From: Micromonospora_J zhanjiangensis
GTDB lineage: Bacteria > Actinomycetota > Actinomycetes > Mycobacteriales > Micromonosporaceae
Length of the DNA stretch: 64,000 nucleotides
Assembly: GCF_042650605.1 (NCBI RefSeq)
Contig: NZ_JBHSBN010000001.1
Location: 434,001 to 498,000 of the forward strand
Direction of reading: 5' to 3'
A program made the position numbers and the translations under genes. The notes under the pieces were generated by a model. That model did not search any database. It saw nothing but the letters and a program-made list of their open reading frames with translations, and was not told the origin of the DNA. The first letter of the stretch is position 1. Every line of letters starts with the position of its first letter. Below are positions 17,191 through 26,004 of the stretch, one piece after another.

Positions 17191-18165
17191 ATGAAACGTG
17201 CGACCCTCGGCCCGGACGGGCTGTTCCCGACGGGTGTGGTCCCGCCGCCGTGGCCGGGCCGCGAGGTGCTGCTCGACGGGCTGATGTCGTACGTCCGGGA
17301 CACCCCGGCCACCCGGCCCGACGCCGAGCCGGCGCTGTACGTGCACGGCCTCGGCGGGTCGGCGCAGAACTGGACCGACCTGGCCGGGCTGCTCGCCCAC
17401 CGGCTCGACGGGCAGGCGATCGACCTGCCCGGCTTCGGCCGCAGCGAGCCGGGGCGCAGCTACTCCATCCCGGCGTTCGCCGAGCGGATGATCCGCTACA
17501 TCGAGTGGAGCGACCGCGGCCCGGTGCACCTGTTCGGCAACTCGCTCGGCGGGGCGATCGCGGTACGCGTCGCCGGCCTGCGGCCGGACCTGGTCCGCAC
17601 CCTGACGTTGATCTCGCCCGCGATGCCGTTCCTGGACCCGCGGCGGTCCCTGCAGGGCCGGGTGGTGCCGCTGCTGGCGCTGCCGCGCGCCGAGCGGCTG
17701 GCCGCCCGATTCCTCACCCAGGCCGCCCCGGAGGAGATGGCCCGGCAGATCATGGAGGCGTGTGTGGCGGACACCACCCGGATCGTCGAGCAGCGCCGGC
17801 GGGAGGCGATCGAGGAGATCCGGGTCCGCTACGAGGCCGCGCACTACGCGCACGCGTACGTCCGGACGCTGCGCGGGCTGGTGACCAGCTTCCTGCGCGC
17901 GTACCTGCCCGGATCCGGCTCGCTGTGGCGGATGGCCCGTATGGTGGCGGCCCCGACGCTGGTGGTCGGCGGGCTGCGGGACCGGCTGGTGGACGTCCGG
18001 GTGGCGCCGCAGGTGGCCCGGACCATCCCGGACAGCCGCCTGTTGATGTTGGAGGACGTCGGTCACGTGGCGCAGATGGAGGTGCCACGGACGGTGGCCC
18101 GGGCGGCCGTCGCGCTCCTGGACGAGCAGCAGACCGGGACGGCGGTGCCCCGGGTCGGGGCGTGA
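17191..18165 (+). CDS. Alpha/beta-fold hydrolase
   Basis: A 324-residue protein from ATG 17191 (MKRATLGPDGLFPTG), 42 bases after the previous stop. The fold is shown by the oxyanion region VHGLGGSAQNW, the nucleophile elbow GNSLGG (Ser about residue 114), the late Asp in VVGGLRDRLVDV and the final His in LEDVGHVAQMEVP. Substrate specificity cannot be read from the sequence; LipV-like esterases occupy the corresponding neighbourhood in M. tuberculosis. It is probably co-transcribed with the following metalloprotease-like gene, 19 bases downstream. Confidence 0.85.
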   Translation: MKRATLGPDGLFPTGVVPPPWPGREVLLDGLMSYVRDTPATRPDAEPALYVHGLGGSAQNWTDLAGLLAHRLDGQAIDLPGFGRSEPGRSYSIPAFAERMIRYIEWSDRGPVHLFGNSLGGAIAVRVAGLRPDLVRTLTLISPAMPFLDPRRSLQGRVVPLLALPRAERLAARFLTQAAPEEMARQIMEACVADTTRIVEQRRREAIEEIRVRYEAAHYAHAYVRTLRGLVTSFLRAYLPGSGSLWRMARMVAAPTLVVGGLRDRLVDVRVAPQVARTIPDSRLLMLEDVGHVAQMEVPRTVARAAVALLDEQQTGTAVPRVGA

Positions 18166-18184
18166 CGTGGCACGGTAGGGGGCG

Positions 18185-19102
18185 ATGCCCACCTCATCCC
18201 GCACTCCCGTCCATCCGGTACCACCGCCCTCCGCTGCCTCTTCCGGGCAGCCGGAGCGGCGGCGCGGTCGTCGTCGGCGTCGTTCGCCCTGGCCCCGGGC
18301 GCTGGCGGTGCTGTTGCTGGTGATGGCCGGTGGGGTGGGCCTGGTCACGGCGGCGTTCCGGCTGCCGGCCCTGCGGTCGACGGCCGACGGCGCGGTCCGT
18401 ACGCCGCCGTCGCCGTCGAGCCCGGTGCCGACCGGGAGCGCCTCCGCCGGCCCGGCCGCGACCGGCGTCCCGAGCCGGGCACCCCTGTTCCGGATGCCCG
18501 GACCGGTGCCGTCGGCCGGCTCGGGCGCCTTCGACTACCCGGCCGGCACCGGCCAGCTGCTCGGCCGGGCCGGGACCCTGCACCGCTACCGGGTGGCGGT
18601 GGAGCGCGGCTCCGGCGAGAACGTCGACCAGTTCGCGGCGGCGGTGGACCAGACGCTGGGCGACCCGCGCAGCTGGATCGCCAGCGGGCAGCTCCGGATG
18701 CAACGGGTCGCCCGGGACGCCACCGCCGACTTCACGATCTATCTGGCCACGGCCCAGACCGCCTGGCAGTTGTGCATGACCGGCGGGGTGGACATCCGGG
18801 TGCGGGGCAAGCCGTACACGTCCTGCCGGGCGCCGGGCAAGGTGATCATCAACCTGGACCGGTGGCGGTTGTCCACCGATGACCTGATCGCGGCCGGGAT
18901 GACCCTGGACGCGTACCGGCTGTACGTGGTCAACCACGAGGTGGGGCACCAGTTGGGCCGCGGGCACGAGTCCTGCCCGGGCAAGGGGAGTCCGGCGCCG
19001 GTGATGCAGCAGCAGACGCTCTACCTGAACGGGTGCCGGCCCAACTCGTGGCCGTACGTCAACGGGAAGCGACTGGCCGGCCCGCCGATCGCGGGGTCCT
19101 GA
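18185..19102 (+). CDS. DUF3152 protein with metzincin-type zinc motif (copy 1)
   Basis: A 305-residue protein. It has an Arg-rich cytoplasmic N-terminus and a single hydrophobic helix at about residues 38-60, then a Pro/Ser-rich linker and the DUF3152 domain from about residue 115. The domain contains FTIYLATAQTAWQLCMTGG, the Cys pair around the YTSCRAPGKVIINLDRW segment, and NHEVGHQLGRGHESCPG, which fits the metzincin signature HExxHxxGxxH. A later AAPVMQQQT-like loop (SPAPVMQQQT) supplies the Met-turn position. It is therefore a likely membrane-anchored zinc peptidase acting outside the cell; substrate unknown. Homologous to the adjacent gene at 19189. Confidence 0.8.
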   Translation: MPTSSRTPVHPVPPPSAASSGQPERRRGRRRRRSPWPRALAVLLLVMAGGVGLVTAAFRLPALRSTADGAVRTPPSPSSPVPTGSASAGPAATGVPSRAPLFRMPGPVPSAGSGAFDYPAGTGQLLGRAGTLHRYRVAVERGSGENVDQFAAAVDQTLGDPRSWIASGQLRMQRVARDATADFTIYLATAQTAWQLCMTGGVDIRVRGKPYTSCRAPGKVIINLDRWRLSTDDLIAAGMTLDAYRLYVVNHEVGHQLGRGHESCPGKGSPAPVMQQQTLYLNGCRPNSWPYVNGKRLAGPPIAGS

Positions 19103-19188
19103 GGCTGCCGTAACAACTGTTACGTTGCCGCGACGCGGCGGGTAACGGCCGGAGGTCGGGCCGGGCGGCCTGCCAGGCTGGTGCTGCC

Positions 19189-20337
19189 ATGCGCAGCAGC
19201 CCCGCTCCCGCTCCCGAACCCGGCCCGACCCCGCCCGCCGGGCCGGCGCGGAGCGCGCCGGCCGTTCCGGAGAACGTCCCGAACGTCCCGGAGCCCGCGC
19301 CGGTCACCCCGGGAGCCGCGCCGGTCACCCCGTGGCCCGCGCCGGTCGCCCCGGAGCCCGTGCGGGCCGCCCCGGAGAACGTGCTGGCTGCCCCGGAGCC
19401 CGTGCCGGTCACCCCGGGAGCCGCGCCGGCCGCGTCGGAGCCCGCGGTGGCTGCCCCGGCGAGCCGGGTGAGCCGGGCCCGGCGGCGGCGCCGCCGGCGG
19501 CGGGTCGCGGTGGCGGCGGTGACGGTCCTGCTGGTCGCGGTGGCGCTGGCCGGCTGGTGGCAGGCCGGACGGATCCTGCCGCTGGTGGGCCTGCGGCAGC
19601 CGGCGGGCGGGTCGGTCCCGTTCGGTGGCACCGGTGCCGGACCCACCGACGGCGCGACCGGGACCGTGCCGGGCCGACACCGGGCCGACGACGACCCGGA
19701 CCAGGTGCCGGCGGTGCCGGTCACCCCGGCCCCGCCGGCGTCGAACGAGCCGGTCCCGCCCGAGCCGACCCCGCTCACCGGTCCCGGCACCTTCCGGTAC
19801 GCCACCGCGGCCGGTCCGGTCCTCGGCCGGTCCGGCCCGAGGCACCGCTTCCACGTCGCGGTCGAGCAGAACGTGGGGCAGGAACCGGTGCCGTTCGCGG
19901 CGGCCGTGGACACCGTGCTGGGTGACCCGCGCAGCTGGGTGGCCTCCGGTGCGCTCCGGTTCCAGCGGGTGCCGCCGACGGTCCGGGCCGAGTTCACCAT
20001 CTACCTGGCCACGCCGGCCACCTCCGAGCGGATGTGCGCGGCCGGCGGGCTGGAGACCGAGAAGTTCACCTCCTGCCGGCTGCCCGGTCAGGTGATCATC
20101 AATCTGCAGCGCTGGCTGACGGCCGTGCCGGGCTACGGCGCGCCGCTGGCGGTGTACCGGGCGTACGCCGTCAACCACGAGGTCGGCCACCAACTCGGGT
20201 ACGGACACGAGGCGTGTCCGGGTCCGGGCCGCCCGGCGCCGGTGATGCAACAGCAGACGTACGGGCTGCGGGGCTGCGTGGCCAACGCCTGGCCGTACCT
20301 GGCCGGTCGCCGGTACGGCGGGGAAGAGGTGCCCTGA
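19189..20337 (+). CDS. DUF3152 protein with metzincin-type zinc motif (copy 2)
   Basis: A 382-residue paralogue of the preceding gene, 86 bases downstream. The cytoplasmic N-terminus (about residues 1-95) is a Pro/Ala-rich repeat built on EPAPVTPGA-like units. A basic cluster (RRRRRRRRV) precedes the membrane helix at about 105-122. A proline-rich linker and the DUF3152 domain follow: FTIYLATPATSERMCAAGG, SCRLPGQVIINLQRW, NHEVGHQLGYGHEACPG (HExxHxxGxxH) and PAPVMQQQTYGLRGCVANAWPYL. All catalytic ligands present in copy 1 are kept here. Rv3207c is the single M. tuberculosis counterpart by position. Confidence 0.8.
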   Translation: MRSSPAPAPEPGPTPPAGPARSAPAVPENVPNVPEPAPVTPGAAPVTPWPAPVAPEPVRAAPENVLAAPEPVPVTPGAAPAASEPAVAAPASRVSRARRRRRRRRVAVAAVTVLLVAVALAGWWQAGRILPLVGLRQPAGGSVPFGGTGAGPTDGATGTVPGRHRADDDPDQVPAVPVTPAPPASNEPVPPEPTPLTGPGTFRYATAAGPVLGRSGPRHRFHVAVEQNVGQEPVPFAAAVDTVLGDPRSWVASGALRFQRVPPTVRAEFTIYLATPATSERMCAAGGLETEKFTSCRLPGQVIINLQRWLTAVPGYGAPLAVYRAYAVNHEVGHQLGYGHEACPGPGRPAPVMQQQTYGLRGCVANAWPYLAGRRYGGEEVP

Positions 20338-20457
20338 CCGGCCCGGTGGATTATTCCCGGTCCCGGATGCCGGGCGGGTGTTCCACCTCATGGCCGTCGG
20401 CCGGATCAGCGAGCGACAATTGCGCGACCCACTGTTGCCGATCCCGGGGAGTCCACC

Positions 20458-21639
20458 GTGTCGCTGCCCCCGCTCGTCGAGCCCGCAGCCGAGCTGACCA
20501 TTGACGAGATCCGCCGCTACAGCCGCCACCTGATCATCCCGGACGTCGGGGTCGAGGGTCAGAAGCGGCTGAAGAACGCCCGGGTGCTCTGTGTCGGCGC
20601 GGGCGGTCTCGGCTCGCCCGCACTGTTGTACCTGGCCGCGGCGGGGGTCGGCACGCTCGGCATCATCGACTTCGACACCGTCGACGAGTCGAACCTGCAA
20701 CGGCAGGTCATCCACGGCCAGTCGGACATCGGCAGGCCCAAGGCCGAGTCGGCCGCCGCCACCGTCCGCGAGATCAACCCGCTGGTCGAGGTGGTCATCC
20801 ACAACACCGTGCTGGACCGGGAGAACGTCCGAGAGATCTTCTCCGGCTACGACCTGATCATCGACGGCACCGACAACTTCGCCACCCGGTACATGGTCAA
20901 CGACGCGGCGGTCCTGCTCGGCAAGCCGTACGTCTGGGGGTCGATCTACCGGTTCGACGGGCAGGCGTCGGTGTTCTGGGCCGAGCACGGCCCCTGCTAC
21001 CGGTGCCTCTACCCGGAGCCGCCGCCGCCCGGCATGGTGCCGTCCTGCGCCGAGGGCGGGGTCCTCGGGGTGCTCTGCGCGTCGATCGGCTCGATCCAGG
21101 TCAACGAGGCGATCAAGCTGCTCGCCGGCATCGGCGAGCCGCTGGTCGGCGGGCTGATGGTCTACGACGCGCTGGAGATGACGTACCGGAAGATCAAGGT
21201 CCGGAAGGACCCGGCCTGCGTGCTGTGCGGGGAGAACCCGACGGTGACCGATCTGCTGGAGGACTACGAGGACTTCTGCGGCGCGGTCTCGACGGAGGCG
21301 CAGGAGGCGACCCTGGGCGCCACCATCACCGCCCGGGAGCTGAAGGAGTGGCAGGACGCCGGCAAGGACATCTTCCTGGTGGACGTGCGGGAGCCGGCCG
21401 AGTACGAGATCGTCCGGATCCCCGGGTCGACCCTGATCCCCAAGGGCGACATCCTCTCCGGTCAGGCGCTGGCCACGCTCCCGCAGGACCGGCAGATCGT
21501 GCTGCACTGCAAGTCCGGGGTGCGTTCGGCCGAGGCGCTCGCCGCGCTCAAGTCGGCCGGTTTCCGGGACGCGGTGCACGTACAGGGCGGGGTGCTCTCC
21601 TGGATCAAACAGGTCGATCCGTCGCTGCCGGCCTACTGA
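20458..21639 (+). CDS. moeZ: MoeZ: adenylyltransferase/sulfurtransferase
   Basis: A 393-residue two-domain protein. Residues about 15-265 are a ThiF/MoeB-type E1-like domain: RYSRHLIIPDVG, the ATP loop GAGGLGSPALLYLAAAGVG, DESNLQRQ, and zinc cysteines in CYRCLYPEP and CVLCGENP. Residues about 285-393 are a rhodanese domain with the active-site loop HCKSGVRSAEAL. MoeZ adenylates and then thiocarboxylates the C-terminus of sulfur carrier proteins (molybdopterin, CysO, thiamin and secondary-metabolite pathways). GTG start follows GGGGAG. It corresponds to Rv3206c. Confidence 0.93.
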   Translation: MSLPPLVEPAAELTIDEIRRYSRHLIIPDVGVEGQKRLKNARVLCVGAGGLGSPALLYLAAAGVGTLGIIDFDTVDESNLQRQVIHGQSDIGRPKAESAAATVREINPLVEVVIHNTVLDRENVREIFSGYDLIIDGTDNFATRYMVNDAAVLLGKPYVWGSIYRFDGQASVFWAEHGPCYRCLYPEPPPPGMVPSCAEGGVLGVLCASIGSIQVNEAIKLLAGIGEPLVGGLMVYDALEMTYRKIKVRKDPACVLCGENPTVTDLLEDYEDFCGAVSTEAQEATLGATITARELKEWQDAGKDIFLVDVREPAEYEIVRIPGSTLIPKGDILSGQALATLPQDRQIVLHCKSGVRSAEALAALKSAGFRDAVHVQGGVLSWIKQVDPSLPAY

Positions 21640-21654
21640 GCGCCCCGCGGGGCC

Positions 21655-21682
21655 GGCCGGATCGGCCAGTGCCGATCCGGCC
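21655..21682 (+). terminator. Hairpin after moeZ
   Basis: Arms 21655-21665 and 21672-21682 are perfect 11-bp reverse complements with a 6-base loop, 15 bases after the moeZ stop and 28 bases before the next start. No T-tract. Confidence 0.55.
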
Positions 21683-21709
21683 GACCTACCGAGGCGTGAT
21701 TTCTACCTG

Positions 21710-22549
21710 GTGAGTAGCCTTTCGGCCGTGATTGACCTGGACGCAGCGATCGGTTTCGTGGTGGCGCACGGCGACGCCGTGGACCGGGCCCGGATGTCCT
21801 TCCTCCGGACCGGTACGCCACCCGCGCCGGCGATCGTCGACGAGGCCGAGGTCGGATCGGCGCCCGGCGGCGGCTGGCCGGCGTTCTGGGGCGGCGACGT
21901 GGCGTCGGTCGACGCGACCTGCTTCCGGCTGGCCGAGCTGGACGACCTCGGCGCCCTGGGCCGGCCGGCGGCCCGGAGCGCGTTGGACTGGCTGGCCAGC
22001 CGGCAGTTGCCGGACGGCGGCTGGGAGGAGGACGCCTCGCTGGCGAACCAGGCTCCGCCGTGGGCGAAGCCGGGTGACCCGGAGGCGGGCTTCTACCTGA
22101 CCGCGTACGCCGGGTTCTGGCTGACCGTGGCCGGGCTGGACGCCCGGTCCGCCGGGCCGCTGGACCACCGGGTGGGCGGCGTCTACGCCGGGGTGGTGCA
22201 CGGCGCGGCGCAGGCCGTCGCCGGACGGCTCAAGTCGGACGGCACCTGGCCGTCCTTCCTGCCCGCAGGCTGGCTCAGCGCCGCGGTGCTGCAGCGTCAG
22301 CAGTTGTACTACGAGGCGGCGCGGATCCGGGCGGTGCTGGCCGAGCGGCTGCCGGAGATGTCCCCCGCCGACGTAGCCTGGATGGCCTCGGCGCTGCGCC
22401 GGGTGGACACCCCGGCCGATGACGCGTTGATCGTCGCGGCCCGCCGCCGGCTGGCCGGGACGCAACGCAGCGACGGTGGCTGGAGCAGCGACGACGGCGA
22501 CGCGTTCGACGTGCACACCACCCTGGCCGCCATCCGCGCCTGCCGCTGA
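21710..22549 (+). CDS. Prenyltransferase/squalene-cyclase-fold protein
   Basis: A 279-residue protein with two QW-like repeats of the terpenoid-cyclase/prenyltransferase alpha-toroid fold: SRQLPDGGWEED near residue 98 and GTQRSDGGWSSDDGDAFDVH near the C-terminus. It is about half the length of squalene-hopene cyclases and lacks the DxDD catalytic motif, so it is unlikely to be a complete cyclase. Homologues next to moeZ occur in many actinomycetes; function unknown. The start may be GTG 21710 or GTG 21728. Confidence 0.7.
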   Translation: MSSLSAVIDLDAAIGFVVAHGDAVDRARMSFLRTGTPPAPAIVDEAEVGSAPGGGWPAFWGGDVASVDATCFRLAELDDLGALGRPAARSALDWLASRQLPDGGWEEDASLANQAPPWAKPGDPEAGFYLTAYAGFWLTVAGLDARSAGPLDHRVGGVYAGVVHGAAQAVAGRLKSDGTWPSFLPAGWLSAAVLQRQQLYYEAARIRAVLAERLPEMSPADVAWMASALRRVDTPADDALIVAARRRLAGTQRSDGGWSSDDGDAFDVHTTLAAIRACR

Positions 22550-22624
22550 GAACATCACTGCCGATGCGGGCCAACCGCGCTTGTCGGCCCGCCCGATGGC
22601 CCATCCTGGGACCGGAGGTGGGCG

Positions 22625-24187
22625 GTGCAGGGGCTCGTGCTGGTGGTCGTGCTGGCGACGACCGTGCTGGTGGGTACCACGATCGGCGGACGGTACCGGG
22701 TCGCGCCGCCGGTCCTGCTCATCACCATGGGCGCGCTGCTGGCCCTGACGCCGACCCTGTCGCACGTGGTGCTCGAACCGAACGTGGTGCTGCTGCTGTT
22801 CCTGCCGGCCATCCTCTACCGGGAGGCGCTGTACGTCAGCCTGCGGGAGGTCCGCGCCAATCTGCCCATCATCGGCGGGTTGGCGGTGGCCCTGGTGATC
22901 CTGACGATGATCACGGTGGCGCTCACCGCCCACGCCTTCGGCGTCCCGCCGGCGGCGGCGCAGGTGCTGGGCGCGGTGCTGGCGCCCACCGACGCCGCGG
23001 CCGTGGCCGGCCTGGCGAAGCGGCTGCCGCGCCGGTTCCTCACCGTCCTGCGGGCGGAGAGTTTGATCAACGACGGTACGGCGTTGACCCTGTTCGCCGT
23101 GTCGGTGGGCCTGATCGCCGGCGGGGCGAGCCCGGGCCCGCTCGGGTACCTCGGCCGGTTCGCCGGCTCGTTCCTCGGCGGGGTGGCCGCCGGCCTGGTC
23201 GTGGCCGGGGTCGTGGTGCTGATCCGGCGGCGCCTGGAGGATCCGCTCCGGGAGGGCGTGCTCAGCTTCCTGACCCCGTTCTCGGCGTTCCTGCTGGCCG
23301 AGGTGGTGCACGCCAGCGGGGTGCTGGCCGTGGTGGTGGCCGGCCTGGTGCTGTCGTACGCCTCGCCGCGGGTGACCGGCGCCCAGTCCCGGGTGCTGAC
23401 CCTCGGCTTCTGGGAGTTGCTCACCTTCATGGTCAACGGCGGGCTCTTCGTTCTGCTGGGACTTCAGATCCCGCGCGTGGTGCGGGTCGTCCTGGGCGGC
23501 TCCTTCGAGCGGACGCTGGTGCTGGCGTTCACCGTGACGGCGGTGGTGGTGGCGACCCGGCTGTTCTGGGTGCTCGTGTCGGCGTACCCGATCGGGGCGC
23601 TGGACCAGACCTCGTCCCGGCCCGGCTGGCGGGTCCGCACGGCGGCCGGCTGGGTGACCTTCCGCGGCGCGGTGTCGCTGGCCGCGGCGCTGGCGGTGCC
23701 GACCACCATGGCCGACGGCAGGCCGGTGGCCGATCGGGACTTGATCATCTTCACCACCGCGGTGGTGATCCTGTCGACCATGCTGGTCCAGGGCACCACC
23801 CTGCCGTTGGTCGTCAACTGGGCCGGGCTGCGCGCGGACCGCGGCCGGGCCGAGGAGGTGCGGCAGGCTCGGACCAGGGCGGTGGAGGCGGTGCTGGCCG
23901 ACCTGCCGGCGGTGGCCGCCGGGACCGGTGCCGCCAGGGAGACCGTCGACCAGCTCCGGCGGGACTACGAGGAGCACCTGGCCATGGTGCGCGACCCCGG
24001 GGGTGCGGCCGAGGTCGAGGCGCGGGAGTCCGATCGGCGGCTGCGCCTCGCGGTGTTGGCCCGCAAGCGCCGCGAGATCACCCGGCTGCGCGACGCCAAC
24101 GAGATCGACGACGTGGTCCTGCGGGAACTGCAGGCCGCCCTGGACATCGAGGAGATCCGGCTGCTCGGCCCGCAGGCCGAGGAGTGA
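22625..24187 (+). CDS. CPA1-family Na+/H+ antiporter
   Basis: A 520-residue protein with about twelve membrane segments in residues 1-400 and a cytoplasmic, helical, charged tail (about 410-520). Family motifs are LFLPAILYREALYVSL, LGAVLAPTDAAAVAG (the discontinuous-helix TD motif) and RAESLINDGTALTLF (the ND pair essential for ion exchange). It should exchange cytoplasmic Na+ or K+ for external H+, supporting pH and salt homeostasis. GTG start is preceded by GGAGGTGGGCG. It is convergent with proB. Confidence 0.88.
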   Translation: MQGLVLVVVLATTVLVGTTIGGRYRVAPPVLLITMGALLALTPTLSHVVLEPNVVLLLFLPAILYREALYVSLREVRANLPIIGGLAVALVILTMITVALTAHAFGVPPAAAQVLGAVLAPTDAAAVAGLAKRLPRRFLTVLRAESLINDGTALTLFAVSVGLIAGGASPGPLGYLGRFAGSFLGGVAAGLVVAGVVVLIRRRLEDPLREGVLSFLTPFSAFLLAEVVHASGVLAVVVAGLVLSYASPRVTGAQSRVLTLGFWELLTFMVNGGLFVLLGLQIPRVVRVVLGGSFERTLVLAFTVTAVVVATRLFWVLVSAYPIGALDQTSSRPGWRVRTAAGWVTFRGAVSLAAALAVPTTMADGRPVADRDLIIFTTAVVILSTMLVQGTTLPLVVNWAGLRADRGRAEEVRQARTRAVEAVLADLPAVAAGTGAARETVDQLRRDYEEHLAMVRDPGGAAEVEARESDRRLRLAVLARKRREITRLRDANEIDDVVLRELQAALDIEEIRLLGPQAEE

Positions 24188-24253
24188 CGGTCCGGCCGGG
24201 CCGCCCGGTGGCGCCGGCCGGTCGGCTCACCGGCGCGCCGTCGGCCGGTCGAC

Positions 24254-25390
24254 TCACCCGCTGGCCGGCGTCGGCGCGCCGGCCAGCAGCACCAGGTCGT
24301 CGCGGTGCACGACCTCCCGCTCGTACGCCGGACCGAGGGTCGCGGCGAGTTCACCGGTGGACCGGCCGAGCAGGCCGGGCAGTTCCACCGCGTCGTAGTT
24401 GACCAGGCCCCGGGCCACCGGCGCGCCGCGCTCGTCCACCAGGTCCACCGGGTCGCCGGCATTGAAGGCGCCGTCCACGGCGGTGATGCCGGCCGGCAGC
24501 AGCGACTTGCGCCGGCCCACCACGGCCTGCACGGCGCCCGGGTCGAGGTGCAACCGGCCCCGGGGCGAGGTGGCGTGCGCCAGCCAGAACAGCCGGGCCG
24601 CCGGGCGTCGCCGGACCCGGTGGAAGAAGGTGCCGACCGGTTCGCCGGCCAGCGCGGCGGCGGCCAGCGGCGCGGCGGTCAGCACCACCGGGATGCCGAA
24701 ACCGGTGGCGATCCGGGCCGCCTCGACCTTGGTGACCATCCCGCCGGTGCCCACGCCGGTGCGGGCCGCCGGACCGACGGTGACGCCGGCCAGGTCGGTG
24801 GCGTCGTGCACCTCGGCGACCCGGGTGCTCTCCGGCCGGGCCGGGTCGCCGGTGTAGAGCCCGTCCACGTCCGACAGCAGGACCAGCAGGTCGGCGTGGA
24901 CCAGGGCGGCGACCAGCGCGGCGAGCCGGTCGTTGTCGCCGAACCGGATCTCGTCGGTGGCCACCGTGTCGTTCTCGTTGACGATCGGTACGGCACCCAG
25001 GTCGAGCAGCTTGCGCAGGGTGCGGTAGGCGTTGCGGTAGTGCGCCCGGCGGGTCACGTCGTCGGCGGTGAGCAACACCTGCCCGACGGTGCGGCCGTGC
25101 CGGCCGAAACCCGCCGCGTACCGGCCGATCAGCAGTCCCTGGCCGACGCTGGCGGCGGCCTGCTGGGTGGCGAGGTCCCGCGGCCGGCTGGTCAGGCCGA
25201 GCGGGGCCAGGCCGGCGGCGATGGCTCCCGAGGAGACCAGCACCACCTCGCGTCCGGCGGCGGTGCGTCCGGCGAGCGCGTCCACCAGCGCGTCCACCCG
25301 CGCCCCGTCGAGGTCTCCGCCCGGGGCGGTCAGCGAGGACGAGCCGACCTTGACGACGATCCGCCGGGCGGCGGTGACTTCTTCGCGCAC
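24254..25390 (-). CDS. proB: Glutamate 5-kinase
   Basis: A 378-residue protein from GTG 25390 (REEVTAARRIVVKVGSSSL); an upstream in-frame codon at 25438 would add residues of no coding character. The amino-acid kinase domain shows VVKVGSSSL, LVSSGAIAAGL, VNENDTVATDEI, FGDNDRLAALVA, LLSDVDGLYTGDP and GVGTGGMVTKVEAA. A PUA domain occupies about residues 270-365. It phosphorylates glutamate in the first step of proline synthesis and is normally feedback-inhibited by proline. proA and obg, which often neighbour it, would lie outside the visible strand order; none is adjacent here. Confidence 0.93.
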   Translation of the reverse strand: MREEVTAARRIVVKVGSSSLTAPGGDLDGARVDALVDALAGRTAAGREVVLVSSGAIAAGLAPLGLTSRPRDLATQQAAASVGQGLLIGRYAAGFGRHGRTVGQVLLTADDVTRRAHYRNAYRTLRKLLDLGAVPIVNENDTVATDEIRFGDNDRLAALVAALVHADLLVLLSDVDGLYTGDPARPESTRVAEVHDATDLAGVTVGPAARTGVGTGGMVTKVEAARIATGFGIPVVLTAAPLAAAALAGEPVGTFFHRVRRRPAARLFWLAHATSPRGRLHLDPGAVQAVVGRRKSLLPAGITAVDGAFNAGDPVDLVDERGAPVARGLVNYDAVELPGLLGRSTGELAATLGPAYEREVVHRDDLVLLAGAPTPASG

Positions 25391-25486
25391 CCGCCCATTC
25401 TGCGCGTCCCGGTCCGTCCGACCCGCCCGGGTTCTCACATCCTGGTGGGCCGCGGGCTCCCGACCGGCGGCCTATCCTGGCTGGCT

Positions 25487-25798
25487 GTGACCCCCGAGGA
25501 GTACGTGGAAGAGGTGCTCGCCCTGGTCGAGCGGATCCCGCCCGGCCGGGTGATGTCGTACGGCGCGGTGGCCGACCAGCTGGCCGAGCGGTCCGGGCGG
25601 GCGTCGGCCCGGCTGGTCGGTTCGATCATGGCCCGGTACGGCGGCGGGGTGCCCTGGCACCGGGTGGTCAACTCGGCGGGCCGGCTGCCGCCCGGGCACG
25701 AGCGGGAGGCCCGGGCGCGCCTGATGACCGAGGGCACGCCGCTGCGCGGTGACGGGGTCGACGTCCGCGCCGCCGCCTGGTACCCGGACCAGGACTGA
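25487..25798 (+). CDS. Alkyltransferase-like (ATL) DNA-binding protein
   Basis: A 103-residue relative of O6-methylguanine-DNA methyltransferases. The DNA-binding HTH part is visible (VERIPPGRVMSYGAVADQL, SARLVGSIMARYGGGVPWHRVV). In the active-site motif PCHRV the reactive Cys is Trp (PWHRV), the hallmark of ATL proteins, which bind O6-alkylguanine lesions without repairing them and hand them to nucleotide excision repair. GTG start 25487. Same gene position as Rv3204. Confidence 0.9.
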   Translation: MTPEEYVEEVLALVERIPPGRVMSYGAVADQLAERSGRASARLVGSIMARYGGGVPWHRVVNSAGRLPPGHEREARARLMTEGTPLRGDGVDVRAAAWYPDQD

Positions 25799-25803
25799 TC
25801 TGG

Positions 25804-26004
25804 TTACCGGGGTTCCGGTGGCCAGTCCACCTCCGGCACCGGCCGGTTCGGCGGCGACTGTGGGTACGGCGGCACCAGCGGCCCCGGGTCGTGCCGGTCG
25901 ACGCACGGCCACCGCCGGCCGCAGGTGCAGTAGCGCCAGAGTCGGTGACAGTCCCGGCGGTGGTCGGGGCGGTACCGGATCGGTTCGAGTGTCCTGCGGA
26001 ACAC
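25804..26004 (-). CDS. Small Cys-rich protein (zinc-ribbon-like), Micromonosporaceae type
   Basis: A 66-residue protein from GTG 26004, which is preceded by GAGGAGACGCC, a strong ribosome site. The N-terminal half has HRRDCHRLWRYCTCGRRWPC, a C-x5-C-x-C-x4-C pattern suggesting a small metal site; the C-terminal half is Pro-rich (PPYPQSPPNRPVP). No family is recognised with certainty. A similar CxxC...C peptide is encoded at 34170. It ends six bases from the convergent ATL gene. Confidence 0.5.
   Translation of the reverse strand: MFRRTLEPIRYRPDHRRDCHRLWRYCTCGRRWPCVDRHDPGPLVPPYPQSPPNRPVPEVDWPPEPR

Noticed and set aside
21686..23977. 763-codon open frame on the minus strand
   Set aside because: It is opposite to the prenyltransferase-fold and antiporter genes, rich in Arg/His/Gln/Pro, and without any motif: a shadow caused by high GC.
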